64,000 nt of DNA from Ignavibacteria bacterium (GCA_015709655.1 CP054181.1:2228207-2292206); one strand, 5' to 3'. Positions 17,092 to 25,810 are shown, counted from the first letter of the stretch. Notes: generated from the sequence alone by a model not told the origin. Numbers and translations are program-made.

Positions 17092-17739
17092 ATGATTCGA
17101 TCAGTAATAGGCATTGTTTCCTGTGTAATCCTAGCAGTATCGGTTGCTGCCGCATCTTCAATTCCCGGCGTGAAAGCCGGAAATCAGAAGTTTTCGCTCG
17201 ACAACAAGGTTGGCAAAAACACCATTGAGTTTTTTAGTCAGGCACCATTAGAAGATATCCATGGAACGGCAAATGGCATTTCCGGGACGTTTACCCTTAA
17301 CCCCGCTAATCTGGAAGCAACGACCGGACAGCTGAAGGTTGTTGTTACAAGTATGAAAACCGATATCAGCAAGCGCGATCAACATCTGTACAGCAACGTT
17401 TGGCTGGATGCTGCCACATACCCGGAAATTGTGTACACCGTTACAGGATTAACTAATGTGACGGTTATACAGGACAATGGTAAGAGCACTGTTAACGCCC
17501 AGGCTACCGGTACGTTTACCATGCACGGTGTAACAAAGCCCCTTTCAGCACAGATTACACTTACATACGTGCCCGAAAACGCTGCCACAAAGAAGAGGGC
17601 ACCGGGAAACTTTATAATGATTACTGCAACCTTTAATGTCCGGCTGGCTGACTATAACGTCAAAGGCAAGGACGGCTCGATTGGTAGCAGCGTTGGTGAA
17701 ACCATTGCGGTGACGGCAAAGCTTTTTGCGCGATCGTAA
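17092..17739 (+). CDS. YceI-family periplasmic lipocalin-like protein
   Basis: A 215-residue secreted protein of the YceI family, whose members bind isoprenoid or other amphiphilic ligands in a beta-barrel. Residues 1-22 form a signal peptide ending in VAAA. The conserved elements are HGTANGISGTFTLN, the central MKTDISKRDQHLYSNVWLDA, and TGTFTMHGVTKP. The natural ligand is not known. The gene lies 27 bases after the desulfurase and 67 bases before the next secreted protein; there is no Shine-Dalgarno before its ATG. Confidence 0.9.
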   Translation: MIRSVIGIVSCVILAVSVAAASSIPGVKAGNQKFSLDNKVGKNTIEFFSQAPLEDIHGTANGISGTFTLNPANLEATTGQLKVVVTSMKTDISKRDQHLYSNVWLDAATYPEIVYTVTGLTNVTVIQDNGKSTVNAQATGTFTMHGVTKPLSAQITLTYVPENAATKKRAPGNFIMITATFNVRLADYNVKGKDGSIGSSVGETIAVTAKLFARS

Positions 17740-17806
17740 TTCGCATGGTTCAGCATAACCATGTTTTTCCTTACTTTACGGCATCAACTATGAGTTAGGA
17801 AAAACA

Positions 17807-20233
17807 ATGCAACGTTCATACACCGTTCTGTTTGCCATTTCACTGGTTTTCTTACTGTCAAACACTGATGTTTTCGCCTATCGCGATGGTATTATCGGAG
17901 TTTACAAACTGGGATGCGCCGGTGCTGGATGCCATGTTACCGGGCAGGGTACTCAGATTACGTTAACCGGTTCAACAACCGTGCTTGCACAATCGAATAA
18001 TAATTTCACCATTCGGGTTGCGCACCAAACATTAAATGCCGCAGGTGTAAATCTGGCGGTAGAGCAGGACGGACAAACGGCAGGTGAGTTAACTGCCGGC
18101 GATGGGTTACAAGGACTTAATAACGAACTTACTCACGCAGCACCTGCCGGATTCCGGAATAAGGGTGCGAATTTTTCGTTTAGCTGGAGAGCGCCCGCCA
18201 ATCACGGCATCTATACATTGTATGCGGCCGGTGCGGCAGTAAACTTGGATAATACCAGTGCAGGAGATGCGTTTACAACCTATAGCACTGACATTACCGT
18301 TAAAGGGGCTACGTTTACAAATCCGATGAGCGGAATGGCCTACTGTGGTGGTGAGGTATTAGTAATTCGTTGGACGCAAACCGCGGTTGGCGCGGTTCGC
18401 ATCGAGATGTCGGATGATGATTTTGAGAATACCATTCTTGTTGAGCGATCGGTTGAAGCCAATTTGGGATCGTATTCCTATACACTTCCGGATAACGTTG
18501 ATCCCAGCAATTCATACCAGCTTCGTCTTGTTGAAGTATCCACTTCTACAGAGGTAGGTCGGTCCCAGCAGTTTTCTATCAGCGACAAACCTGTGATCGT
18601 ATCCCAGCCCCAGTCACAGGATGTGTGTGAGGGTCAGGCATTCGAGCTTGTTGCGGGTGTGATTGGAAAAGATCCCGTGTATCGGTGGAAGAAAAATGGT
18701 GACGATATTCCGGGTGCAACTCTTGGTGTTTACAATATCCCGTCATGCAACGAAGCTGATCAGGGCACATATACCTGCGTTATCACGTCATGCGGAGTAC
18801 AACTGGAAACGACTCCTGCCGAAGTCACCATTAAACGCAAACCGCACGTGGTGCAGGCAACCACAGGTCCGATTGACACGTGTGAAGGGGCATCGGTATC
18901 GCTGCAGGTACAAGCCGATGGCAGCAGTCTGCGCTACCAGTGGTATAAAAATGGCGTGCTGATGCCGGAACAGGAAACATCCGTCCTTGAATTTCCATCC
19001 ATCTCACTCTTTGATGATGCTAAATATTTTTGCATTGTCAGCGGTGCATGTGAACCGTCTGACACCTCCGACCCTGTCCAAATCACAGTCTTAAACGAAC
19101 CTCAAATTACACTGCACCCGGCGAGTGCTGCCGTTACGGTAGGCGAACGGATTGATCTGATGGTAAATGCTTCCGGTAAGAAGCTACGCTATCAGTGGTA
19201 TAAGAACGGAAAACCAATACCCGGTGCTACCGAAAAGCTATATTCAATTGCAAAAGCAACACAAGCCGACGCCGGAAAATACCACTGCGAAGTAAGCAAC
19301 GTTTGCGATACCGTACAGTCACAACAATCCACCGTAACCATCAATGGTGCGCCGGGGTCAGTGGCAGTTGCTGTTACCGAACTCAGTACCGGCGATATAG
19401 GGATCTGCACAGGTTACGAGGTTGAACTGGATGACGTGATTTCAAACATCGGGCAAAACAGTATCACCATTACGGCGGTTGAAACTACGCCATCAGCCGT
19501 GATTGAGGTTCAGGGATTACAGCTTCCGCACGTGTTAAACCCCGGTGAGTATGCGTCGATCAGCGTTGCCATTACACCTGCAACTCTTGGTAAGTTTAGT
19601 GGTACCATAACAATTGTTACAACCGATGGTACGGCAACAATCAATGTGAAAGGGGCTGTGGTTTCTGACCTGCAGTTTACCGCCGATACGCTGTATTTTG
19701 CCACGGGGGTTCCCGGGACTGAACGCACGGCGCAAACCTTTCCACTGGAGTGTGACAGTGCCACCGTTCTGACTGTTGACCTGGGTGGCAGCGGCAAGAG
19801 TTCTTTCGAGATTGCAGGTGCGTTCCAGCTCCCACAGACACTGAAAATGGGTGATGTATTTACAGTTCAGGTCCGTACAACATCAGAAACCAATGCAACA
19901 GCATTTTTAGTTGTATCCAGCACTGCCGGAGCCGATACTGTGTACCTTACTCGCGGAGAAGTAAACTCGGTTACAGACGAACTGTATCTTGCGGGAATCA
20001 CCATGGCTCCCAACCCAATGAGCTCGGAGGTAACCTTTATGCTACCTGAGGATACTCCAACACGGATTAGCATTTACGATGTGTTGGGCCGGCTCTGTAC
20101 ATCGCTTGCCGGAACTGGTGTTGTGCGCTGGGATGGGCTCGCTTTGAATGGAAAGCCTGTCCCGAACGGATTATATCTGGTAAATCTTGAATATCAAGGG
20201 AAGGCAGGTCTATTAAAGTTGATTAAGAGATAG
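17807..20233 (+). CDS. Secreted multidomain protein: anchor-V/CX4CH domain, three Ig-like domains, type IX sorting tail
   Basis: An 808-residue surface protein. A signal peptide (cut after DVFA, about residue 24) is followed by a domain like the choice-of-anchor V family (about 25-165), which normally carries a CXXCH; here the motif is Cys37-X4-Cys42-His43 (CAGAGCH). Three Ig-like repeats follow between about 260 and 520, two with YQWYKNG. Next is a HYDIN/ASPM-like beta domain around 520-720. The last 75 residues (MAPNPMSSEVTFMLPE, then RISIYDVLGRL) are a type IX sorting domain. AGGA precedes the ATG. Function is unknown; adhesion or matrix binding is a guess from the Ig repeats. Confidence 0.85.
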   Translation: MQRSYTVLFAISLVFLLSNTDVFAYRDGIIGVYKLGCAGAGCHVTGQGTQITLTGSTTVLAQSNNNFTIRVAHQTLNAAGVNLAVEQDGQTAGELTAGDGLQGLNNELTHAAPAGFRNKGANFSFSWRAPANHGIYTLYAAGAAVNLDNTSAGDAFTTYSTDITVKGATFTNPMSGMAYCGGEVLVIRWTQTAVGAVRIEMSDDDFENTILVERSVEANLGSYSYTLPDNVDPSNSYQLRLVEVSTSTEVGRSQQFSISDKPVIVSQPQSQDVCEGQAFELVAGVIGKDPVYRWKKNGDDIPGATLGVYNIPSCNEADQGTYTCVITSCGVQLETTPAEVTIKRKPHVVQATTGPIDTCEGASVSLQVQADGSSLRYQWYKNGVLMPEQETSVLEFPSISLFDDAKYFCIVSGACEPSDTSDPVQITVLNEPQITLHPASAAVTVGERIDLMVNASGKKLRYQWYKNGKPIPGATEKLYSIAKATQADAGKYHCEVSNVCDTVQSQQSTVTINGAPGSVAVAVTELSTGDIGICTGYEVELDDVISNIGQNSITITAVETTPSAVIEVQGLQLPHVLNPGEYASISVAITPATLGKFSGTITIVTTDGTATINVKGAVVSDLQFTADTLYFATGVPGTERTAQTFPLECDSATVLTVDLGGSGKSSFEIAGAFQLPQTLKMGDVFTVQVRTTSETNATAFLVVSSTAGADTVYLTRGEVNSVTDELYLAGITMAPNPMSSEVTFMLPEDTPTRISIYDVLGRLCTSLAGTGVVRWDGLALNGKPVPNGLYLVNLEYQGKAGLLKLIKR

Positions 20234-20359
20234 TATCTTCACTTCATCCGTTCCGGGACCGAAGCACATACTTCAGCCTATGGTTGGATGGTACAAGACA
20301 GAGAAAACAATCAGGTTGTGGTGAACCAGGTATTTACAGTCCGCATATTTGACTCAATA

Positions 20360-20648
20360 ATGAATAAACAATACGTAAGTTCATCGGACTTATATATTGA
20401 TCATCCCGACTTTCTTTACAAACAAGGCATGTAGGCACGCTGTTTAACGAATCAGAGTATCTCGTTGAAAATGGTTGTCAGCATAAGGCTGGATTGAGTT
20501 TCGTTGAAGCTTATCGCAACAATGTGCTGTTGGCACACCATGCGATGGAAGAAAAAAAGACGATTTCTGATTGTCACGCCTTGGAGTTAAGCATTGCGGG
20601 TCCCAACGCTATTGCAGGAGGTGAATTATGACACAACATATTTCATAA
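20360..20648 (+). pseudogene. Decayed short reading frames at the edge of the mobile island
   Basis: The 703 bases from 20234 to 20936 hold no intact gene. A 24-codon frame (20360-20434, MNKQYVSSSDLYIDHPDF) overlaps a second frame that is open from 20401 to 20631 without an ATG (LFNESEYLVENGCQH ... AIAGGEL). They look like one small gene split by a frameshift. A strong AGGAGGTGAATT precedes an ATG at 20628 that overlaps the second stop as ATGA, but that third frame ends after six codons (MTQHIS). The arrangement suggests an operon truncated and worn down beside the insertion. I do not recognise the protein. Confidence 0.3.
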
Positions 20649-20813
20649 TGTGTGTCTGACGGGCTCTGCAGGGGGATCTATAGCTCTATCAGGCTGATAT
20701 CGTGCGGAAGTATCGGTTAGTTCGCTTATTGGACAAGTGTTTTCCTTTAATGAACCTGTACGCAGGCTTGTACGGGTCCGTCCGACGCTAAATATGTCAG
20801 GCTGTTGTTAGGA

Positions 20814-22099
20814 CTATGCCAGTTTCCTAGTTGAAAATCGAGAGACTATAGCTTTGGGTTGATTGTTTTGGATTCTGTTGTTTATTTCGTTTACAATCGC
20901 TCGTTGCAACATAAGCAATTTTATATAGTTGTGTACTCATCGCCATGATTGTTCTGCGTCGAGGAGAACGAGAGCTGACCACCGTAATCGCTGATCGCCG
21001 GTGGTCCATCGTGTAACGTGCCGGGTACGACGTGCCATAACAGAGTTTGCCGATTCGATCACGTTCGTTGTACCGAACGAGCCTCCGAAGACAGATCGCA
21101 TGCCGAGTCGTGTCAGGGTCAGTACGTCTTCGATGCCCTCCTTGAGTGATGCAGCAGCGGCGGGATTACTCTTCTGCAGTCGTGCTGTGAGCTCATCAGC
21201 CACAGCGCGCGCTTGTTTGTCGTCATCACAGGAAAACAGTTGTTTGAGGAGCCTACGCCATTCTGGACGTGCGTTCTCCGGCAGATGGTCAAGCACATTG
21301 CGCAACTTGTGCAATTGGCAGCGCTGAATGACGGCATATTCGCCAAAGACCTCTTCGATCGCCTTTCGAAGGCCTAGCCCGCCATCGATCACAAACAACA
21401 GGCCGTCATCGAAGCAGAAACCACGGCTGATCATCTCGCGAAACATGGTCGTGATCACACCGGCGTTCTCTGTCGTACATTGGGTTAGCCCCAGCGATAC
21501 TTCTCCCCGGCTTCAGTTACGCCAATAACCGAGACGATGTTCTGACCCTGTATGCACTTGCCGTCAATGAAGACAGCCACATAGGTTGACTCGTCAAGGC
21601 GACGCTGAAGAAACTCTTCCAGGATCGCGGCGCTGTGCTCAACGAAGAGCTCAGAAACCCGACTCTTTGAGAGTCCAAATGAATCCATCAATGCTTCGGT
21701 AACCAGCTCCAGATTACGGCTGCCGAGTCCACGAAACAACGACTCGATCACGTAGGGCGGTGGCTCCGCGGCCTGGCGCATTTCATGGTAGATCTGTGAC
21801 GAAAACGTCTTCCCGGTTTCGGCATCATACACCCTGGGTACTGCCACCGGCAGCTTCTGTCCTCCTACGGCAAGACTGCCAGGATTACGTCCCCAGCGGC
21901 TGTACCGGCCCTCGTGAGGCTTGTCATGGCTATGGCACTCCCCGGCTAGGTGCGTCACCTCCCGTTCCATCAACTGAAAGCCAACATGTCTGCTCAGCTC
22001 CAGATGATGTAACACAAGCGCAGCTACTTCGTTGCCTGCCAACTCCGCTAGTGTGTCGATAGCAGCATTATGATCTGGATGCGTATGCTTGGACCGCAT
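20814..22099 (-). pseudogene. IS256/Mutator-family transposase, broken by a frameshift and a nonsense codon
   Basis: The N-terminal part (21485-22099) contains the first catalytic Asp in VAVFIDGKCI. The C-terminal part (20937-21458) contains the second Asp in LFVIDGGLGL and the Glu in TNVIESANS, so both halves of the DDE domain are present but in different frames. At the run of four G on the coding strand (21489-21492) one missing G separates KYRWG-stop from the continuing LTQCTTENAGV in the other frame. Past the TGA at 20937-20939 the same frame goes on for 40 more codons (VHNYIKLLMLQRA) to a TAG at 20814, consistent with CGA to TGA. The element is therefore probably dead. Terminal inverted repeats were not found. 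Confidence 0.8.
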
Positions 22100-22300
22100 G
22101 GGGCTCCTTTGTTTGGTGTTTGGTTGTTTAGTTTCTCCAAATTACCAACCACAAAGCGAGCCTTTTTTATTTCAACTAACTTCCGGACATCGTCCCTGAT
22201 CAGAAATGCTATCGCATGATATAGTAAATTATGTCTATTAAACACCACATTATCTCCTTAAAAAGGCATAGTAAGTTAAATGTAGGCCATATCTAGGCCA

Positions 22301-22325
22301 TGCACCAGCTCTGACCCCTGGTGCA
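22301..22325. repeat. Perfect 8-bp inverted repeat near the IS256 remnant
   Basis: TGCACCAG at 22301-22308 pairs with CTGGTGCA at 22318-22325 around a 9-base loop. It lies about 200 bases upstream of the transposase start and could be part of the element's end, but no partner copy was seen on the other side (20640-20940). The rest of 22100-22507 holds no gene I can support. Confidence 0.4.
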
Positions 22326-22401
22326 GTGTCTGAATCAGGATTCATAGAATTCAAGGATATTCAGGATTATTACTACGCTATGCTGTTGCAGCTCATCGGG
22401 A

Positions 22402-22443
22402 GACCACGTGGCGTAGGAGCGACCACGTGGGGTCGCCCCTACG
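22402..22443. repeat. GGGGCGACC-type palindromic repeat
   Basis: GACCACGTGG occurs at 22402-22411 and again at 22421-22430, the second followed by GGTCGCCCCTACG. The same core recurs at about 23905, 23954, 24016 and (degenerate) 24320, always inside this mobile island. It is not part of the IS3 element, because it lies outside the element's ends. Confidence 0.65.
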
Positions 22444-22533
22444 GCCCCCTCCCCGGCCTCTCCCCCCGGCCCCCTCCCCAAACCCCTTCGGGCTTTAGGG
22501 AGGGGGTGGAGTGGTCCCATAAAAATGGACACA

Positions 22534-23407
22534 TTAGGGTAGGTGTTTTTGGTTACGAAAGTAGTTGTTTTCAAAGTCAACGGGGGTTGTATATCCAAGT
22601 GTTGAATGCAGTCGTCTGCGATTATAAATGTTCTCGATGTAGTGTGCTGCCTGACGCTTCAGGTGCTCGAGATCGACGAAGTTGATGTCGTTGAATTCTT
22701 CGGTCTTGAGCGTGGCAAAAGGATTCTACTGGTGCGTTGTCCCAGCAGTTTCCCTTGCGGCTCATGCTCTGCGTTGCTTTACAGTAGTCAGTCAGAAACT
22801 GGCGATAGCCTGCCGCAGCATACTGCGAACCGCGATCACTATGAATGAGCATGCCGGTGGCATAAGAACGGTTCTTCCAGGCCTTCCAGAGTGCCGTGAT
22901 GGTGAGCTGTTGCGTGATCGTCTCTGACAGATGCCAGCCAATGATGCGACGCGAGAACAAATCCATCACCACCGCCAAGTAACATAGCCAGCGTTGGTCT
23001 GTACATAGGTGATGTCGGCAGCCCAGACGGTGTTCGGTTTCGTGACGGTAAAGTTGCGATTGAGCCGATTGTCGGCCACCGGGTGCTGATGTTGCGAGTC
23101 GGTAGTTTGCACCAACGCACGCCTGGGCGTGCGCTTGACACGGATGCCGTCTTCCGCATCAGCCGGCGCATTTTGTGACGGCCTGCCCAAGGTTGCCTCG
23201 CCGCAGTTCCTTGTACATCCGGCGGCTGCCGAAGGTATGGTTGGACTTCTCATCAATCTCGCGCATGGCACGCACCAGCTTGCGCTCATCGTCACTAAGC
23301 TGAGGTTCAGGTCGCTTTAACCAGGCATAGTAGCCGCTGGCACTCACCTGCAGCACATGGCACTGCAGGCGCACCGGCCAACAGTGCCGGTGGTTGTTGA
23401 TAAACAT
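22534..23407 (-). pseudogene. IS3 orfB transposase (DDE), copy 1, multiply frameshifted
   Basis: This aligns along its length with the intact orfB of copy 2. Small deletions in copy 1 are visible: TTGTGGC to TTGGGC, GCGGGAAG to GCGGAAG, TGTGTACT to TGTTACT, and TTTTTTGCC to TTTTGCC. They split the frame into at least four pieces. Catalytic motifs survive in fragments: WAADIT, HSDRGSQY and APVESF. Most losses are one or two bases, several in homopolymers, so either genuine decay or sequencing error is possible. Confidence 0.8.
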
Positions 23408-23412
23408 GTATT

Positions 23413-23700
23413 TCAGTCCCTTCCGGCGGAGCGGCAAAGATCGACATCGCTTTTTAAAATGGCCAGTTCCATTTCTGCACGCTCAGCGCGCTTACGCAAG
23501 GCTCGTACTTCGGCGGCAAGCTCGTCAGGTGTCTTCTGCCCGGCAGCTGCTGCAGCTCCAAGCGTACGCTTCCAGTACGATAGTCGCTTGACGTCGATGC
23601 CAAGCTCACGGGCCACTGAGGCCAGCGTACGTCCCGCAGCTACCATCTCCAGGGCGCGACGTTTAAATGCTTCATCATAAATGCGAGGTGGATGTTTCAT
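23413..23700 (-). CDS. IS3 orfA (helix-turn-helix protein), copy 1
   Basis: A 95-residue DNA-binding subunit of the transposase: IYDEAFKRRALEMVAAGRTL and VARELGIDVKRLSYWKR form the helix-turn-helix, followed by a leucine-zipper-like helix (LRKRAERAEMELAILK). Compared with copy 2 the slippery A run is two bases shorter (5 instead of 7), so the frame runs directly into the orfB frame (SDVDLCRSAG) and then stops because of a further one-G deletion. The regulatory -1 frameshift of the family therefore cannot work in this copy. Confidence 0.75.
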   Translation of the reverse strand: MKHPPRIYDEAFKRRALEMVAAGRTLASVARELGIDVKRLSYWKRTLGAAAAAGQKTPDELAAEVRALRKRAERAEMELAILKSDVDLCRSAGRD

Positions 23701-23904
23701 TGCTCTTTCCTTAGATTTTTGGAAAATTACACCTTCCCCGTAGTGTCCACTTTTTCAGGACCACTCCAGGGGAGCCAGATTTATCAGATGTATGCAACGT
23801 ACTGGACGTCGGGACGCACGGCCGTGCACCCGAAATAAACAGACACATCTGTTTATATCGTTTCTTATCGTTTTATTGCGTTTTATATGGTGTTTCGTAC
23901 TGGC

Positions 23905-24345
23905 CCCCACGTGGGGTCGCCCCTACGGCTCATGGTATTGTTTATAATGGTTTGTAGGGGCGGCCACATGGGGTCGCCCCTACGATTACGCGGTATGTTC
24001 AATGTTTATTCGTGCGGGCGACCACGTAGGGTCGCCCCTACGGGTGCCCACATTACGGTTTAATACAGCCGTTCTACACGACCGAGGCACGCCAACATTC
24101 CAAGCAGACGGACTACGGCCCTCCGGGCCCCACCCCCACCTCCACCACCATCTCGCTTCACCACTTACCACTACAACCCGGCCCGTCGGCCGTGGTGTGC
24201 AGCCTACGTAAAACACCTTAGGAATTCCGGAGCAATTGTTGTGATAGAGAGTATGTCAATGACAGTGAAGTGTGACCACGTTCGTACAGTTTCGTATCGG
24301 GTTTTATAATGTTTCGTGTGGGCGACGACATGGGGTCGTTCATAC
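23905..24345. repeat. Cluster of GTAGGGGCG palindromic repeats between the two IS3 copies
   Basis: Copies at 23905-23927, 23954-23983, 24016-24037 and a degenerate one at about 24320-24345. The best one (23954-23983) is a near-perfect hairpin with arms GTAGGGGCGGCC and GGTCGCCCCTAC around a short loop. The 990 bases between the IS copies (23768-24756) otherwise hold only the 103-bp repeat pair and no gene I can support. Confidence 0.65.
24110..24212. repeat. 103-bp direct repeat, copy A
   Basis: The segment starting GGACTACGGCCCTCCGGGCC and ending CAGCCTACGTAAA is repeated 311 bases downstream (24421-24523) with only a few substitutions. The shared CCCACATTACGGTTT upstream of each copy (about 24046 and 24359) suggests an older, longer duplication of about 300 bases. 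It contains a C/A-rich run (CCCCACCCCCACCTCCACCA) and no conserved reading frame. Confidence 0.85.
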
Positions 24346-24420
24346 GGGGTTTCATACCCACATTACGGTTTTACACAAACCTTATGCACAGCCGAACCAC
24401 GTCATAAATCCCGAGAGGGC

Positions 24421-24523
24421 GGACTACGGCCCTCCGGGCCCCACCCCCACCTCCACCACCATTTCGCTTCACCACTTACCACTACAGCCCGGCCCGTCGG
24501 CTGTGGTGTGCAGCCTACGTAAA
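24421..24523. repeat. 103-bp direct repeat, copy B
   Basis: Second copy of the repeat at 24110-24212, same orientation, offset 311 bases. Differences include C to T in the CATCTCGC/CATTTCGC stretch, A to G in TACAACCC/TACAGCCC and C to T in GGCCGTGG/GGCTGTGG. Positions 24524-24756 after it contain nothing I recognise. Confidence 0.85.
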
Positions 24524-24756
24524 GAACTCTATAAATTCCAATGCGACCACATTTAGTAATATGTATCGAAGCGCGTTGCTACTGTGACACCATACGGTAT
24601 TCTCCTTCCTGATTTATGCACTAACCTTTTCTCTCCGTCACATTCCTACCCCATTCACGCACTATCTACCAGCAATTGCATCCGGATGTACTAATTCTCA
24701 CCAGAGGTCGGCGTAGCTGACTGATTCAGAAAAGGTGTGTTGCGACCTGGCAAGGG

Positions 24757-24867
24757 CTTGCCGCCGAAGTACGGGCCTTGCGTAAGCGCGCTGAGCGTGC
24801 AGAAATGGAACTGGCCATTTTAAAAAAAGCGATGTCGATCTTTGCCGCTCCGCCGGGAAGGGACTGA
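24757..24867 (+). pseudogene. IS3 orfA, 3' remnant with intact frameshift site
   Basis: Encodes only LAAEVRALRKRAERAEMELA plus ILKKAMSIFAAPPGRD before a TGA. The A run at 24822-24828 forms the slippery heptamer A-AAA-AAA followed by GCG. A -1 slip gives LKKSDVDLCRSAG and stays open into orfB (frame 24828, in phase with the ATG at 24873). This is the normal way IS3 elements make the OrfAB transposase. Confidence 0.75.
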
Positions 24868-24872
24868 AATAC

Positions 24873-25751
24873 ATGTTTATCACCAACCACCGGCACTGTT
24901 GGCCGGTGCGCCTGCAGTGCCATGTGCTGCAGGTGAGTGCCAGCGGCTACTATGCCTGGTTAAAGCGACCTGAACCTCAGCTTAGTGACGATGAGCGCAA
25001 GCTGGTGCGTGCCATGCGCGAGATTGATGAGAAGTCCAACCATACCTTCGGCAGCCGCCGGATGTACAAGGAACTGCGGCGAGGCAACCTTGTGGCAGGC
25101 CGTCACAAAATGTGCCGGCTGATGCGGGAAGACGGCATCCGTGTCAAGCGCACGCCCAGGCGTGCATGCGTGCAGACCACGGATTCGCAGCATCAGCACC
25201 CGGTGGCCGACAACCGGCTCAATCGCAACTTTACCGTCAAGGCACCGAACACCGTCTGGGCTGCCGACATCACCATTGTGCCGACCAACGGTGGCTATGT
25301 GTACTTGGCGGTGGTGATGGATTTGTTCTCGCGTCGCATCATTGGCTGGCATCTGTCAGAGACGATCACGCAACAGCTCACCATCACGGCACTCTGGAAG
25401 GCCTGGAAGAACCGTTCTTATGCCACCGGCATGCTCATTCATAGTGATCGCGGTTCGCAGTATGCTGCCACTGGCTACCGCCAGTTTCTGACTGACTACT
25501 GCAAAGCAACGCAGAGCATGAGCCGCAAGGGAAACTGCTGGGACAACGCACCACTAGAATCCTTTTTTGCCACGCTCAAGACCGAAGAATTCAACGACAT
25601 CAACTTCGTCGATCTCGAGCACGTCCAGCGTCAGGCTGCACACTACATCGAGAATATCTACAATCGCAGACGACTGCATTCAACACTTGAATATTCTACT
25701 CCCGTTGACTTTGAAAACAACGACGTTCGTAATCAAAAACACCTACACTAA
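24873..25751 (+). CDS. IS3 orfB transposase (DDE integrase core), copy 2, intact frame
   Basis: A 292-residue rve-type integrase domain. The start MFITNHRHCWPVRLQCHVL is preceded by the HTH_21-like region; the catalytic triad is Asp in WAADIT, Asp in LIHSDRGSQY, and Glu in APLESFFATLK, with the last two about 35 residues apart as in the family. The C-terminus (YNRRRLHSTLEYSTPVDFEN) is typical. In the family the active enzyme is the OrfAB fusion; because orfA is truncated here, activity is unlikely unless helped from elsewhere. Confidence 0.88.
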   Translation: MFITNHRHCWPVRLQCHVLQVSASGYYAWLKRPEPQLSDDERKLVRAMREIDEKSNHTFGSRRMYKELRRGNLVAGRHKMCRLMREDGIRVKRTPRRACVQTTDSQHQHPVADNRLNRNFTVKAPNTVWAADITIVPTNGGYVYLAVVMDLFSRRIIGWHLSETITQQLTITALWKAWKNRSYATGMLIHSDRGSQYAATGYRQFLTDYCKATQSMSRKGNCWDNAPLESFFATLKTEEFNDINFVDLEHVQRQAAHYIENIYNRRRLHSTLEYSTPVDFENNDVRNQKHLH

Positions 25752-25810
25752 TGTGTCCATTTTTGTAGGACCACACCACTGGCCATTTGGGTACCGCGTA
25801 GGATAAAATG

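Larger units (their letters stand above)
22508..23767 (-). mobile_element. IS3-family insertion sequence, copy 1 (decayed)
   Basis: About 1.26 kb. The ends are imperfect inverted repeats: GGAGTGGTCC followed by an A-rich run and TGGACAC at the left (22508-22533), and the reverse complement at the right (about 23743-23767). If the termini follow the TG...CA rule of the family the element is 22512-23763. It carries orfA and orfB on the minus strand, transcribed leftward, with orfB damaged by several small deletions relative to copy 2 at 24757. No target-site duplication could be read. Confidence 0.8.
24757..25773 (+). mobile_element. IS3-family insertion sequence, copy 2 (left end deleted)
   Basis: Same element as 22508-23767 but in the opposite orientation. 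Homology begins abruptly at CTTGCCGCCGAAGT, so the left inverted repeat and the first two thirds of orfA are missing. The right end is intact (TGTCCATTTTTGTAGGACCA, ending 25773). With one end lost it cannot move by itself. The two copies lie head to head with about 1 kb between them. Confidence 0.8.

Noticed and set aside
20640-22325. Terminal inverted repeats of the IS256 element
   Set aside because: The palindrome at 22301-22325 has no partner copy at 20640-20940, so boundaries cannot be set.
22335-22598. Minus-strand 87-codon frame upstream of the IS3 copy
   Set aside because: It crosses the palindromic repeat and the left IS end and has no Shine-Dalgarno or recognisable domain.
22839-23295. 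Frames of 109-110 codons taken as separate proteins
   Set aside because: They are pieces of one IS3 orfB broken by deletions, as the alignment with 24873-25751 shows.
23905-24523. CRISPR array
   Set aside because: The repeats are palindromic and irregularly spaced, with partly similar spacers and no cas genes; they fit REP-like elements better.
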